A DNA stretch of 64,000 bases from Streptomyces sp. CB01635 (GTDB lineage Bacteria; Actinomycetota; Actinomycetes; Streptomycetales; Streptomycetaceae), in contig NZ_NNBL01000004.1 in assembly GCF_002803065.1 (NCBI RefSeq), positions 437,766 to 501,765 on the forward strand, read 5' to 3'. How positions within the stretch are numbered: position 1 is the first letter of the stretch; the number at the start of each line of letters is the position of its first letter. This document shows, one piece after another, positions 41,823 through 50,351 of the stretch. A program made the position numbers and the translations under genes. Under the pieces are notes generated by a model. It was not told where the DNA came from and did no database searches. It saw only the letters and a program-made list of their open reading frames with translations.

Positions 41823-43775
41823 GTGGGGTCCATTCCGCTGCAACGGGAGACCACGTACGCCACCGACGAGCCCTCCCGCCCCCCGGGAGCACCGGCCGTC
41901 GTGCGGACCTCGCTGCCCGGAAACCCGCTGGCCCCGGCTGCGGCGCGCCGCTTCGTACGGGGCGCTCTCGCCGACTGGGCCGAACTCGGCCTGACCACCA
42001 CGTCCGGCGGCGGCGACCGGCTCACCGACGACGCCGTGGTCGTACTCAGCGAACTCGTCACGAACGCTGTGGTCCATGCAGGCACCAATGTCGAGCTGCT
42101 GTGCCGCCTCGAAAGCGGCCACCCCGACGACCCGGACGGCGCGTGCGCGCCCGCCGCCCTCGTCATCGAGGTCTCCGACCATCACCCCGCCCGCGCCGTC
42201 CGCAGCGACCGCGTCGACATGGGCCCCGACACCCCCGAGTGCGGGCGCGGGCTGCGCCTCGTGGCCTCTCTCTCCGACGCCTGGGGCATCACGTACCAGC
42301 CCGGCACCAAGACCGTCTGGGCCCGGCTCCCCGTCGACGAAGCCGGCCGGGGCGGCGACGCCCCGGAGGCGCACCCCGGCGCAAGAACCTTTCAGCGCGG
42401 GCTGCGCTCCGCGGAAATACTGGCTCCCACGCCGCGCCGCTTCCCCCACGACCAGGACTGGGTCAACCGCGGTGCGCTCTCCTTCCTCGCCGAGGCCTCC
42501 GACCTGCTCGCCGGACAGCTCGACGAGGACCAGGTCGCCTCGCTCGCCGGACAGATGCTGGTGCCGCGCATGGCCGACTGGTGCGCCGTCTGGCTCGACG
42601 ACGAGGACGGCAGGCCCGACCGGGGCGCCGCCGACCGCGCGGGCCGCGGCACCGGCGCCCTCGCCACGCCCCGCCTCGCCCGCGTCTGGCACACCAGTGA
42701 GAACCGCATGGAGGAGCTCCGCAAGATCTTGGAGAAGGACCCGCCGCAGCCCACCGACGCGGCGCGAAGCGCGGCCGTCCCCGTGCCGTGGCCCTTCGAG
42801 AGCCGCGGCGGCGACCCGGCGGGCGCCGCGCTCGCCTACCGCCTCAGCGCGGGCGGTCGCGCGGTGGGCACCCTTCTCATCGGACGGGCCGGCCTGACGC
42901 GCTTCCCCGACGAGGTCACCGGCCTCGTCGAGGACTTCGCCCGCCGCGTCGCCCTCGCCGTCAGCGCGGCCCGCCGCTACACCCGGCAGGCCACCATCAG
43001 CCGCATCCTCCAGCGCGGACTGCTGCCCTCCGCCGTCGCGCAGATCCCCGGCATCGAGTCCGCGCTCGTGTACGAGCCACGCGACGCGGGCGGCCCCGGC
43101 GGCGACTTCTACGACGTGTTCCCCGCCGGCGACGGCCGCTGGTGCTTCGCGCTCGGCGACGTCCAGGGAAAGGGCCCCGAGGCAGCCGTCGTCATCGGCC
43201 TCGCCCGGCCCTGGCTGCGGCTGCTCGCCCGCGAGGGGTACCAGGTCGCCGAGGTCCTCGACCGGCTCAACCGGCTCCTCCTCGACGACGCCACGGAGGC
43301 TGCCGACGCGGCTGCCCGCGCGCTCGCCGCCGCCGGCGGCGAGGGCCTCACACCCGAGGGCGCGCCCCGCTTCCTCTCCTTGCTCTACGGGGAGCTGGTG
43401 CCCACCGGGGACGGGATGCGCTGCACCCTGGCGTCCGCCGGACACCCGCTGCCGCTCCTGCTGCGGCCCGACGGCCTGGTCGAGTGCGCCGCCGAGCCCC
43501 AGGTGCTCCTCGGCGTCGTCGACGATCCCGGCTATACCAGCGAGAGCCTCGTCCTCCACGACGGCGACACCCTCCTGTGCGTCACGGACGGGGTGACGGA
43601 GCGCCGGGACGGGCACCGGCAGTTCGACGACGGCGACGGCCTCTCCCGTGCCCTCGCCGGCTGCACGGGCCTCACCGCACCTCTGCTCGCCGAACGGATC
43701 AGACGCATGGTCCACGAATTCTCCGAAAGCCCACCGGACGACGACCTGGCCCTGCTGGTACTGCAGGCCCGGTAA
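41823..43775 (+). CDS. ATP-binding SpoIIE family protein phosphatase
   Basis: Regulator combining an anti-sigma-factor-type kinase domain with a PP2C phosphatase, 650 aa. The N-terminal HATPase (about residues 20-170) has SELVTNAVVHAG (N box) and ECGRGLRLVASLSDAWG (G box). The middle (about 200-400) is GAF-like. The C-terminal SpoIIE domain has GGPGGDFYDVFPAG, ALGDVQGKGPEAA, VTDGVTERRD and a terminal DDDLALLVLQ. GTG 41823 has AGGAG eight nt upstream; an in-frame GTG at 41778 lacks one. Such proteins switch anti-sigma-factor antagonists; no partner gene is adjacent. Confidence 0.88.
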   Translation: MGSIPLQRETTYATDEPSRPPGAPAVVRTSLPGNPLAPAAARRFVRGALADWAELGLTTTSGGGDRLTDDAVVVLSELVTNAVVHAGTNVELLCRLESGHPDDPDGACAPAALVIEVSDHHPARAVRSDRVDMGPDTPECGRGLRLVASLSDAWGITYQPGTKTVWARLPVDEAGRGGDAPEAHPGARTFQRGLRSAEILAPTPRRFPHDQDWVNRGALSFLAEASDLLAGQLDEDQVASLAGQMLVPRMADWCAVWLDDEDGRPDRGAADRAGRGTGALATPRLARVWHTSENRMEELRKILEKDPPQPTDAARSAAVPVPWPFESRGGDPAGAALAYRLSAGGRAVGTLLIGRAGLTRFPDEVTGLVEDFARRVALAVSAARRYTRQATISRILQRGLLPSAVAQIPGIESALVYEPRDAGGPGGDFYDVFPAGDGRWCFALGDVQGKGPEAAVVIGLARPWLRLLAREGYQVAEVLDRLNRLLLDDATEAADAAARALAAAGGEGLTPEGAPRFLSLLYGELVPTGDGMRCTLASAGHPLPLLLRPDGLVECAAEPQVLLGVVDDPGYTSESLVLHDGDTLLCVTDGVTERRDGHRQFDDGDGLSRALAGCTGLTAPLLAERIRRMVHEFSESPPDDDLALLVLQAR

Positions 43776-43829
43776 GTCCTCACGGGCGCGACCGGCGGGA
43801 CTACCTCGCGGCTGCGGGACAATGGGTCC

Positions 43830-45062
43830 ATGCCTTCCGCACTTCCCGACGGTGAGCCCGTCCCCGATGACGGCGCGTTGCCCGCCTCCGCCCTGGCCGG
43901 GGCGGCGGAGCGGCCCCTCGGGTTCTATCTGCATGTCCCGTACTGCGCCACGCGCTGCGGCTACTGCGACTTCAACACGTACACCGCGACCGAGCTGCGC
44001 GGCTCCGGCGGTGTGCTCGCCTCGCGTGACAACTACGCGGACACACTCGTCGACGAGGTCCGTCTCGCCCGCAAGGTTCTCGGCGACGCCCCGCGCCAGG
44101 TGCGGACCGTGTTCGTCGGTGGCGGGACCCCGACGCTCCTCGCGGCCGACGACCTCGTACGCATGCTCGGGGCGATCCGTGACGAGTTCGGGCTCGCGCC
44201 CGACGCCGAGGTGACGACGGAGGCCAACCCCGAGTCCGTCGGCCCCGCCTACCTGGAGACCCTCCGCGAGGGCGGCTTCAACCGGATCTCCTTCGGCATG
44301 CAGAGCGCCAAGCAGCACGTCCTGAAGATCCTCGACCGCACCCACACCCCCGGCCGCCCCGAGGCCTGCGTCGCCGAGGCGCGCGCCGCGGGCTTCGACC
44401 ACGTCAACCTCGACCTGATCTACGGCACCCCCGGCGAGAGCGACGACGACTGGCGGGCCTCGCTGGAGGCGGCCATCGGCGCCGGGCCCGACCATGTGTC
44501 GGCGTACGCGCTGATCGTCGAGGAGGGCACCCAGCTCGCCCGGCGCATCCGCCGCGGCGAGGTCCCGATGACGGACGACGACGTCCACGCGGACCGCTAC
44601 CTGATCGCGGACGAGGTCCTCGGCGGGGCGGGCTTCGACTGGTACGAAGTGTCGAACTGGGCCACCACCGACGCCGGGCGCTGCCTGCACAACGAGCTGT
44701 ACTGGCGCGGCGCCGACTGGTGGGGCGCGGGCCCCGGCGCGCACAGCCACGTCGGCGGGGTGCGCTGGTGGAACGTGAAGCACCCGGGCGCCTACGCCGG
44801 ACGCCTCGCGGAGGGACGTTCGCCCGGCGCCGGTCGCGAGCTCCTCTCGGACGAGGACCGGCGCGTCGAGCGCATCCTGCTGGAGCTGCGTCTCCTGGAG
44901 GGCTGCCCGCTGTCGCTCCTGAAGCCCGCGGGCCGCGCCGCCGCCGGCCGGGCCCTGTCCGACGGCCTGCTCGAAGCGGCCCCGTACGAGTCCGGGCGCG
45001 CCGTCCTCACCCTGCGCGGCCGCCTCCTCGCCGACGCGGTCGTGCGCGACCTGGTCGACTGA
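43830..45062 (+). CDS. hemW: Radical SAM protein HemW
   Basis: Haem-binding radical SAM protein related to coproporphyrinogen III dehydrogenase HemN but acting as a haem chaperone; 410 aa. The cluster motif is CATRCGYCDFNTYT (CxxxCxxC, near residue 40), FVGGGTPT is the SAM glycine motif, and a HemN C-terminal domain follows. ATG 43830 comes 6 nt after GACAAT and may be leaderless. It is followed directly by a MITE-like element. Confidence 0.92.
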   Translation: MPSALPDGEPVPDDGALPASALAGAAERPLGFYLHVPYCATRCGYCDFNTYTATELRGSGGVLASRDNYADTLVDEVRLARKVLGDAPRQVRTVFVGGGTPTLLAADDLVRMLGAIRDEFGLAPDAEVTTEANPESVGPAYLETLREGGFNRISFGMQSAKQHVLKILDRTHTPGRPEACVAEARAAGFDHVNLDLIYGTPGESDDDWRASLEAAIGAGPDHVSAYALIVEEGTQLARRIRRGEVPMTDDDVHADRYLIADEVLGGAGFDWYEVSNWATTDAGRCLHNELYWRGADWWGAGPGAHSHVGGVRWWNVKHPGAYAGRLAEGRSPGAGRELLSDEDRRVERILLELRLLEGCPLSLLKPAGRAAAGRALSDGLLEAAPYESGRAVLTLRGRLLADAVVRDLVD

Positions 45063-45079
45063 GGCGGGCCCGGAGCGGG

Positions 45080-45243
45080 CTAGGGCCTCTCGTTTGGATC
45101 ATGCCGGGCTCGTGGGGTCTGGCACCGCACCTCGCGGCGTTGTCGTCAGTCGCCGACTCCCCCAAGCTCTCGGCCGCGCTCGGGCAGGGGGACCCCCATG
45201 ACCCCGCTCCCTGATCCGGTCTGATCCAAACGAAAGGCCCTAG
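45080..45243. mobile_element. MITE-like element with 22-bp inverted ends
   Basis: The left end 45080-45101 and right end 45222-45243 are inverted repeats matching at 21 of 22 positions, each bounded by CTAG. The 164-bp interior is GC-rich, has further inverted blocks (CCCCC/GGGGG around 45160-45200) and no coding frame. It fits a non-autonomous transposable element inserted at a CTAG target between hemW and the DUF3097 gene. The CTAG could be the target duplication or part of the ends. Confidence 0.75.
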
Positions 45244-46124
45244 CTCAGGTCCGCGGGCAGCGTCACGAAGTCGATCAACTCCTCGACCCTGCCCAGGAGT
45301 TCGGGCTCCAGGTCGCGGTAGCTGTGCACCCGCGACAGGATGTGCTGCCAGGCCGCCCCGGTGTTCTCGGGCCAGCCGAGCGCCCGGCACACGCCCGTCT
45401 TCCAGTCCTGGCCGCGCGGCACCCGGGGCCACGCCCGGATGCCCACGGCCGACGGCTTCACGGCCTCCCACACGTCGATGTAGGGGTGGCCGACGACCAG
45501 CGCGTGCTCGCCGGTGACCTGCGCCGCGATCCGCGACTCCTTCGAGCCGGGCACCAGATGGTCGACGAGGACGCCGAGCCGCGCGTCCGGCCCCGGAGCG
45601 AATTCGGCGACGATCGCGGGCAGGTCGTCGACGCCCTCCAGGTACTCCACGACCATGCCCTCGATGCGCAGGTCGTCGCCCCAGACCCGCTCCACCAGCT
45701 CCGCGTCGTGCCGGCCCTCCACGTAGATGCGCCCGGCCCGCGCGACCCGCGCCCGCGCCCCGGGGACCGCGACCGATCCGGAGGCCGTGCGCGTGGGACG
45801 TACGGGCGCTGCGGCCACGGGACGTACGAGGGTGACGACCCGGCCTTCGAGCAGGAAGCCGCGCGGGTCCATGGGGAACACCCGATGCTTGCCGAAGCGG
45901 TCCTCCAGGGTCACCGTCGGGCCCTGGGCCGTCTTCTCGCAGCGGACGACCGCCCCGCAGAACCCGGTCGTGACCTCCTCGACCACGAGATCCACGTCCG
46001 CCGCCACCTCGGGCGCGGCCTGCTGCTTCTTCCAGGGCGGGGTGAGGTCGGGGGAGTACAGACGCCTCTGCGGGCCCGAAGGGCCCTCGTTGGAGGGGCG
46101 GTGGCGGGAGACGGGTGGGAGCAT
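45240..46124 (-). CDS. DUF3097 family protein
   Basis: Actinobacterial protein of unknown function, 294 aa from ATG 46124. Landmarks are YSPDLTPPWKKQ, GRIYVEGRHDAELVERVWGDDLR and VLVDHLVPGSKESRIA, which hint at a Toprim-like or nucleic-acid-related fold, though I cannot confirm this. The start lies 7 nt after TATCGT on this strand (leaderless-type). The final TAG lies inside the right end of the MITE-like element, so the insertion sits exactly at the 3' end. A longer upstream reading to 46217 overlaps the next gene and is not supported. Confidence 0.75.
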   Translation of the reverse strand: MLPPVSRHRPSNEGPSGPQRRLYSPDLTPPWKKQQAAPEVAADVDLVVEEVTTGFCGAVVRCEKTAQGPTVTLEDRFGKHRVFPMDPRGFLLEGRVVTLVRPVAAAPVRPTRTASGSVAVPGARARVARAGRIYVEGRHDAELVERVWGDDLRIEGMVVEYLEGVDDLPAIVAEFAPGPDARLGVLVDHLVPGSKESRIAAQVTGEHALVVGHPYIDVWEAVKPSAVGIRAWPRVPRGQDWKTGVCRALGWPENTGAAWQHILSRVHSYRDLEPELLGRVEELIDFVTLPADLS

Positions 46125-46158
46125 TCTGCAGACGATAGGAGTACGAACTGCCGTGCGG

Positions 46159-46890
46159 TTACGACACGCCGAAACGCGCCGCCAGCGCGGCACGCTGCGC
46201 ACGGACAAACTCCGCATTCACCGCGGCTCCGTGCCCGGGGACGTACACGGCGTCTTCGCCGCCCAGTTCCAGCAGCCGGTCGAGGGCGGCCGGCCAACGG
46301 GACGGCACCGCGTCAGGGCCCGCCTGCGGCTCGCCCGACTCCTCGACCAGGTCGCCGCAGAAGACGACCTCGGGCGTGCCCGGGACCAGGACCGCCAGGT
46401 CGTGCCCGCTGTGCGCCGGGCCCACGTTCGCGAGCAGCACCTGGAGCCCGCCGCCCAGATCGAGCGTCCACTCCCCGCACACCCGGTGGTGCGGCACGAC
46501 GAGCACGTCCACCGCATCGGCCGCCTCCTCGTGCGGCACGCCGTGCGCGACCGCGGACGCCCGCAGTTCGTCGCGGCCCCGCGTGAACACCGTGTCGATG
46601 CCCGCGGCGCCGTACACCTCGACACCGGCGAAGGCCGCCGTGCCCAGAACATGGTCGAAATGGGGGTGCGTCAGCGCGATATGCGTCACGCGCGCGTGCG
46701 GCCCGATGAGGCGCCGGGTGTCCGCCCGCAGCGCCGCGCCCTCGCGAAGTGAGGAACCCGTGTCGATCAGCAACGCCGCCCCGTCGCCCACCACTAGGCC
46801 CGTCGTGCAGTCCCAGCCCGGCAGCCGGATGCGCCCCGCCCGAGCGGACAGCTCCTCCCAGCCCACCTCATTCCAGTCCAGGTCGTCCAT
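46159..46890 (-). CDS. MBL-fold metallo-hydrolase
   Basis: Metallo-beta-lactamase superfamily hydrolase, 243 aa. LTHPHFDHVLG holds the HxHxDH metal site (about residues 75-85); further ligands are AHSGHDLAV and VPGHGAAV, with VVFCGDLVEESG. The substrate is not evident; the layout is like glyoxalase II or small hydrolases. ATG 46890 lies 7 nt after TAGCGT on this strand (leaderless-type). It is divergent from hrcA. Confidence 0.85.
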   Translation of the reverse strand: MDDLDWNEVGWEELSARAGRIRLPGWDCTTGLVVGDGAALLIDTGSSLREGAALRADTRRLIGPHARVTHIALTHPHFDHVLGTAAFAGVEVYGAAGIDTVFTRGRDELRASAVAHGVPHEEAADAVDVLVVPHHRVCGEWTLDLGGGLQVLLANVGPAHSGHDLAVLVPGTPEVVFCGDLVEESGEPQAGPDAVPSRWPAALDRLLELGGEDAVYVPGHGAAVNAEFVRAQRAALAARFGVS

Positions 46891-46953
46891 GGGTCCGACG
46901 CTAGCGCCCTTGCCGGGCCCGTACCCACCGGCCGTACACTGACCCGGAGACCA

Positions 46954-46980
46954 TTGGCACTCGGCCGCACCGAGTGCCAG
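46954..46980. promoter_or_regulatory. CIRCE operator upstream of hrcA
   Basis: TTGGCACTC, nine bases, then GAGTGCCAG, differing from the CIRCE consensus TTAGCACTC-N9-GAGTGCTAA only at outer positions. It lies 31 nt before hrcA and just after a TACACT -10-like element (46935-46940), so HrcA would repress its own operon here. Confidence 0.9.
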
Positions 46981-47011
46981 CCGCGGACGACACAGCTGGA
47001 GGTGCGCGCGA

Positions 47012-48028
47012 ATGCTCAGTGAACGCAGGCTCGAAGTGCTGCGCGCCATCGTCCAGGACTACGTGGGGACCGAGGAGCCGGTCGGCTCCAAGGCGCTCAC
47101 CGAGCGGCACAGCCTCGGCGTCTCACCGGCGACGGTGCGCAACGACATGGCGGCGCTCGAGGAGGAGGGCTTCATCGCCCAGCCCCACACGAGTGCCGGG
47201 CGGATCCCCACCGACAAGGGGTACCGCCTGTTCGTGGACAAGCTGACGGCGGTCAAGCCGATGACGGGGCCCGAGCGCCGCGCCATCCAGAACTTCCTCG
47301 ACGGCGCCGTCGACCTCGACGACGTCGTCGGCCGGACCGTGCGGCTGCTCGCGCAGCTGACGCGGCAGGTCGCCGTGGTGCAGTACCCGTCCCTGACGCG
47401 GTCCACCGTGCGCCACGTGGAACTGCTCTCGCTCGCCGCCGCCCGTCTGATGCTCGTACTGATCACGGACACGGGCCGCGTCGAGCAGCGGATGATCGAC
47501 TGCCCGGCGCCGTTCGGCGAGACCTCTCTCGCCGATCTGCGGGCCCGGCTCAACAGCCGGGTCGCGGGACGCCGCTTCGCGGACGTCCCGCAGCTGGTGC
47601 AGGACCTGCCGGAGTCCTTCGACGCGGAGGACCGCGGCACGGTCTCGACGGTGCTCTCCACTCTCCTGGAGACGCTCGTCGAGGAGACCGAGGAGCGGCT
47701 GATGATCGGCGGCACCGCCAATCTCACCCGCTTCGGACATGACTTTCCCCTCACCATCCGGCCCGTCCTCGAGGCCCTTGAGGAGCAGGTCGTGCTCCTC
47801 AAGCTCCTTGGTGAGGTTAACGATTCGGGCATGGCCGTACGGATCGGTCACGAGAACGCCCATGAGGGACTCAGCTCCACCTCCGTGGTCTCGGTCGGCT
47901 ACGGTTCGGGCAGCGAGGCAGTCGCCAAACTCGGCGTGGTCGGACCGACCCGCATGGATTACCCGGGAACGATGGGAGCAGTACGCGCAGTGGCACGTTA
48001 CGTCGGACAGATCCTGGCGGAGTCGTAA
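47012..48028 (+). CDS. hrcA: Heat-inducible transcription repressor HrcA
   Basis: Binds CIRCE operators and represses chaperone genes, 338 aa. The N-terminal winged helix (RKLEVLRAIVQDYV-type start, SLGVSPATVRNDMAALEEEGFIAQPHTSAGRIPTDKGYR) is followed by a GAF-like and dimerisation region ending GPTRMDYPGTMGAVRAVARYV. A CIRCE element upstream indicates autoregulation. dnaJ starts at the very next base after its stop, so heat shock would raise both. Confidence 0.96.
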   Translation: MLSERRLEVLRAIVQDYVGTEEPVGSKALTERHSLGVSPATVRNDMAALEEEGFIAQPHTSAGRIPTDKGYRLFVDKLTAVKPMTGPERRAIQNFLDGAVDLDDVVGRTVRLLAQLTRQVAVVQYPSLTRSTVRHVELLSLAAARLMLVLITDTGRVEQRMIDCPAPFGETSLADLRARLNSRVAGRRFADVPQLVQDLPESFDAEDRGTVSTVLSTLLETLVEETEERLMIGGTANLTRFGHDFPLTIRPVLEALEEQVVLLKLLGEVNDSGMAVRIGHENAHEGLSSTSVVSVGYGSGSEAVAKLGVVGPTRMDYPGTMGAVRAVARYVGQILAES

Positions 48029-49165
48029 GTGGCCACGGACTACTACGCCGTACTCGGCGTGCGCCGCGACGCCTCCCAGGACGAGATCAAGAAGGCCTTC
48101 CGCAGGCTGGCCCGTGAGCTTCACCCGGATGTGAATCCGGACCCGAAGACACAGGAGCGGTTCAAGGAGATCAACGCCGCCTACGAGGTGTTGTCGGACC
48201 CGCAGAAGAAGCAGGTCTACGACCTCGGAGGCGACCCCCTCTCGCAGGCGGGCGGAGGCGGGGCCGGCGGCTTCGGCGCCGGTGGCTTCGGGAACTTCTC
48301 CGACATCATGGACGCGTTCTTCGGAACGGCGTCCCAGCGTGGTCCCCGGTCGCGCACGCGCCGCGGCCAGGACGCCATGATCCGGCTCGAGATCGAGCTG
48401 GACGAGGCCGCCTTCGGGACCACCAAGGACATTCAGGTCGACACGGCCATCGTCTGTACGACCTGCAGCGGCGAGGGTGCCGCGCCGGGTACGTCCGCGC
48501 AGACCTGTGACATGTGCCGCGGTCGCGGCGAGGTGTCCCAGGTCACGCGGTCCTTCCTCGGTCAGGTCATGACGTCGCGGCCGTGCCCGCAGTGCCAGGG
48601 CTTCGGCACCGTCGTGCCGACGCCGTGCCCGGAGTGCGCCGGTGACGGCCGCATCCGCTCGCGGCGCACGCTCACGGTGAAGATCCCGGCCGGCGTCGAC
48701 AACGGCACGCGGATCCAGCTCGCGGGCGAGGGCGAGGTCGGCCCCGGCGGTGGCCCCGCCGGTGACCTGTACGTCGAGATCCACGAGCTGGCGCACCCCG
48801 TCTTCCAGCGGCGCGGCGACGATCTGCACTGCACCGTCACCATCCCGATGACGGCCGCGGCGCTCGGCACCAAGGTGCCGCTGGAGACGCTCGACGGCCT
48901 GGAGGAGATCGACATCCGGCCGGGCACGCAGTCCGGCCAGTCGGTCCCGCTGCACGGGCGCGGCATCACGCACCTGCGCGGCGGCGGCCGCGGTGACCTC
49001 ATCGTGCACGTCGAGGTCCTGACGCCGACCAAGCTGGACCCGGAGCAGGAGCGGGTACTGCGTGAGCTGTCGAAGCTGCGCGGCGAGGAGCGGCCCACGG
49101 GGCAGTTCCAGCCGGGGCAGCAGGGTCTGTTCTCGCGGTTGAAGGACGCGTTCAACGGGCGCTGA
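48029..49165 (+). CDS. dnaJ: Chaperone DnaJ
   Basis: Hsp40 co-chaperone that delivers clients to DnaK, 378 aa. J domain with HPD (YAVLGVRRDASQDEIKKAFRRLARELHPD), a Gly-rich linker (GGGGAGGFGAGGFGNF), and four zinc repeats (CTTCSGEG, CDMCRGRG, CPQCQGFG, CPECAGDG), then the client-binding C-terminal domains. It is the second-type dnaJ usual in Streptomyces (linked to hrcA, not dnaK). GTG 48029 abuts the hrcA stop. Confidence 0.96.
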   Translation: MATDYYAVLGVRRDASQDEIKKAFRRLARELHPDVNPDPKTQERFKEINAAYEVLSDPQKKQVYDLGGDPLSQAGGGGAGGFGAGGFGNFSDIMDAFFGTASQRGPRSRTRRGQDAMIRLEIELDEAAFGTTKDIQVDTAIVCTTCSGEGAAPGTSAQTCDMCRGRGEVSQVTRSFLGQVMTSRPCPQCQGFGTVVPTPCPECAGDGRIRSRRTLTVKIPAGVDNGTRIQLAGEGEVGPGGGPAGDLYVEIHELAHPVFQRRGDDLHCTVTIPMTAAALGTKVPLETLDGLEEIDIRPGTQSGQSVPLHGRGITHLRGGGRGDLIVHVEVLTPTKLDPEQERVLRELSKLRGEERPTGQFQPGQQGLFSRLKDAFNGR

Positions 49166-49194
49166 CCGAGCCCGGCGCAGGCAAGAAGCAGGGA

Positions 49195-49265
49195 CCACGT
49201 CCCCCGCATCACGCGTGGCACATGCCACGCGGAAGGGCCGATTCGGTCCGATGCGGGGGACGTGG
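49195..49265. terminator. Three-way-junction inverted repeat after dnaJ
   Basis: A 16-bp perfect outer stem (49195-49210 with 49250-49265) encloses two hairpins: CGCGTGGCA/TGCCACGCG (49212-49220, 49223-49231) and GGGCCG/CGGTCC with one G-U pair (49235-49240, 49244-49249). It begins 30 nt after the dnaJ stop and ends 12 nt before the next start. It could end the dnaJ transcript, fold the leader of the next gene, or be a repeat family member. Confidence 0.6.
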
Positions 49266-49277
49266 CACGATGCGGTC

Positions 49278-50351
49278 ATGTCCCCCACGCTGACCGATCT
49301 CTGTCACTATCCGATCGTGCAGGCACCCATGGCGGGCGGTGCCTCCTGTCCGCAGCTCGCCGCCGCCGTGTCGGAGGCCGGCGGGCTCGGATTCCTCGCC
49401 GCCGGGTACAAGACCGCCGACGGGATGTACCAGGAGATCAAGCAGGTACGGGGGCTGACCAACCAGCCGTTCGGCGTCAATCTCTTCATGCCGCAGTCCG
49501 AGTACGCGGACCCCGCGGCCGTCGCCGTCTACGCCAGCCAGCTCGCCGGTGAGGCCGCTTGGTACGACACACAGCTCGGGGACCCGGACTGCGGCCTCGA
49601 CGACGGCTTCGACGCGAAGCTCGCCATCCTCCTCGACGACCCGGTACCGGTCGTCACCTTCACCTTCGGCTGCCCGAGCCGCGACGTCCTCAACTCCCTC
49701 GCCCGCGTCGGCACCCTCACCGCCGTCACCGTGACCACCGCGGACGAGGCGCAGGCCGCCCAGCGGGCCGGCGCCGACGCGGTGTGCGTCCAGGGCATCG
49801 AGGCGGGCGGCCACCAGGGCACCCACCGGGACAACCCGGAGGCCGACGGATCCGGCATCGGGCTCATCGCGCTGATCACCCAGGTCCGCGAGGCCGTACA
49901 GATCCCGATCATCGCCACCGGCGGACTCATGCGCGGCGGACAGCTCGCCGCCGTGCTCGCCGCGGGCGCCGACGCCGGACAGTTCGGCACGGCCTTCCTG
50001 GTCTGCCCCGAGTCCGGCGCCAACGTCCTGCACAAGCAGGCCATGACGAACCCGTTGTTCGTGCGGACCGAGCTGACCCGGGCCTTCTCGGGCCGCCCCG
50101 CGCGCGGCCTCGTGAACCGGTTCATGCGCGAGCACGGCCCGTACGCGCCCGCCGCCTACCCCCAGATCCACCACATGACGTCGACGCTGCGCAAGGCCGC
50201 CGCCAAGGCGGGGGACCCGCAGGGGATGGCGCTGTGGGCCGGGCAGGGCCACCGGCTCGCCCGTGAGCTGCCCGCCGGCCGGCTCGTCGAGGCGCTCGCG
50301 GCGGAACTCGCGGAGGCGAAGGACGCGTTGGGCGCGCGGGGTGCCGCATGA
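49278..50351 (+). CDS. Nitronate monooxygenase family protein
   Basis: FMN-dependent enzyme that oxidises nitronates (2-nitropropane dioxygenase type), 357 aa. FMN-binding TIM-barrel motifs: APMAGGASCPQLAAAVSEAGGLGFLAAGY, GIEAGGHQGTH, and IIATGGLMRGGQLAAVLAAGADAGQFGTAF. ATG 49278 is chosen; an earlier ATG would begin within the structured repeat. It overlaps rsmE by 4 nt, so the pair is co-translated. Confidence 0.87.
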   Translation: MSPTLTDLCHYPIVQAPMAGGASCPQLAAAVSEAGGLGFLAAGYKTADGMYQEIKQVRGLTNQPFGVNLFMPQSEYADPAAVAVYASQLAGEAAWYDTQLGDPDCGLDDGFDAKLAILLDDPVPVVTFTFGCPSRDVLNSLARVGTLTAVTVTTADEAQAAQRAGADAVCVQGIEAGGHQGTHRDNPEADGSGIGLIALITQVREAVQIPIIATGGLMRGGQLAAVLAAGADAGQFGTAFLVCPESGANVLHKQAMTNPLFVRTELTRAFSGRPARGLVNRFMREHGPYAPAAYPQIHHMTSTLRKAAAKAGDPQGMALWAGQGHRLARELPAGRLVEALAAELAEAKDALGARGAA

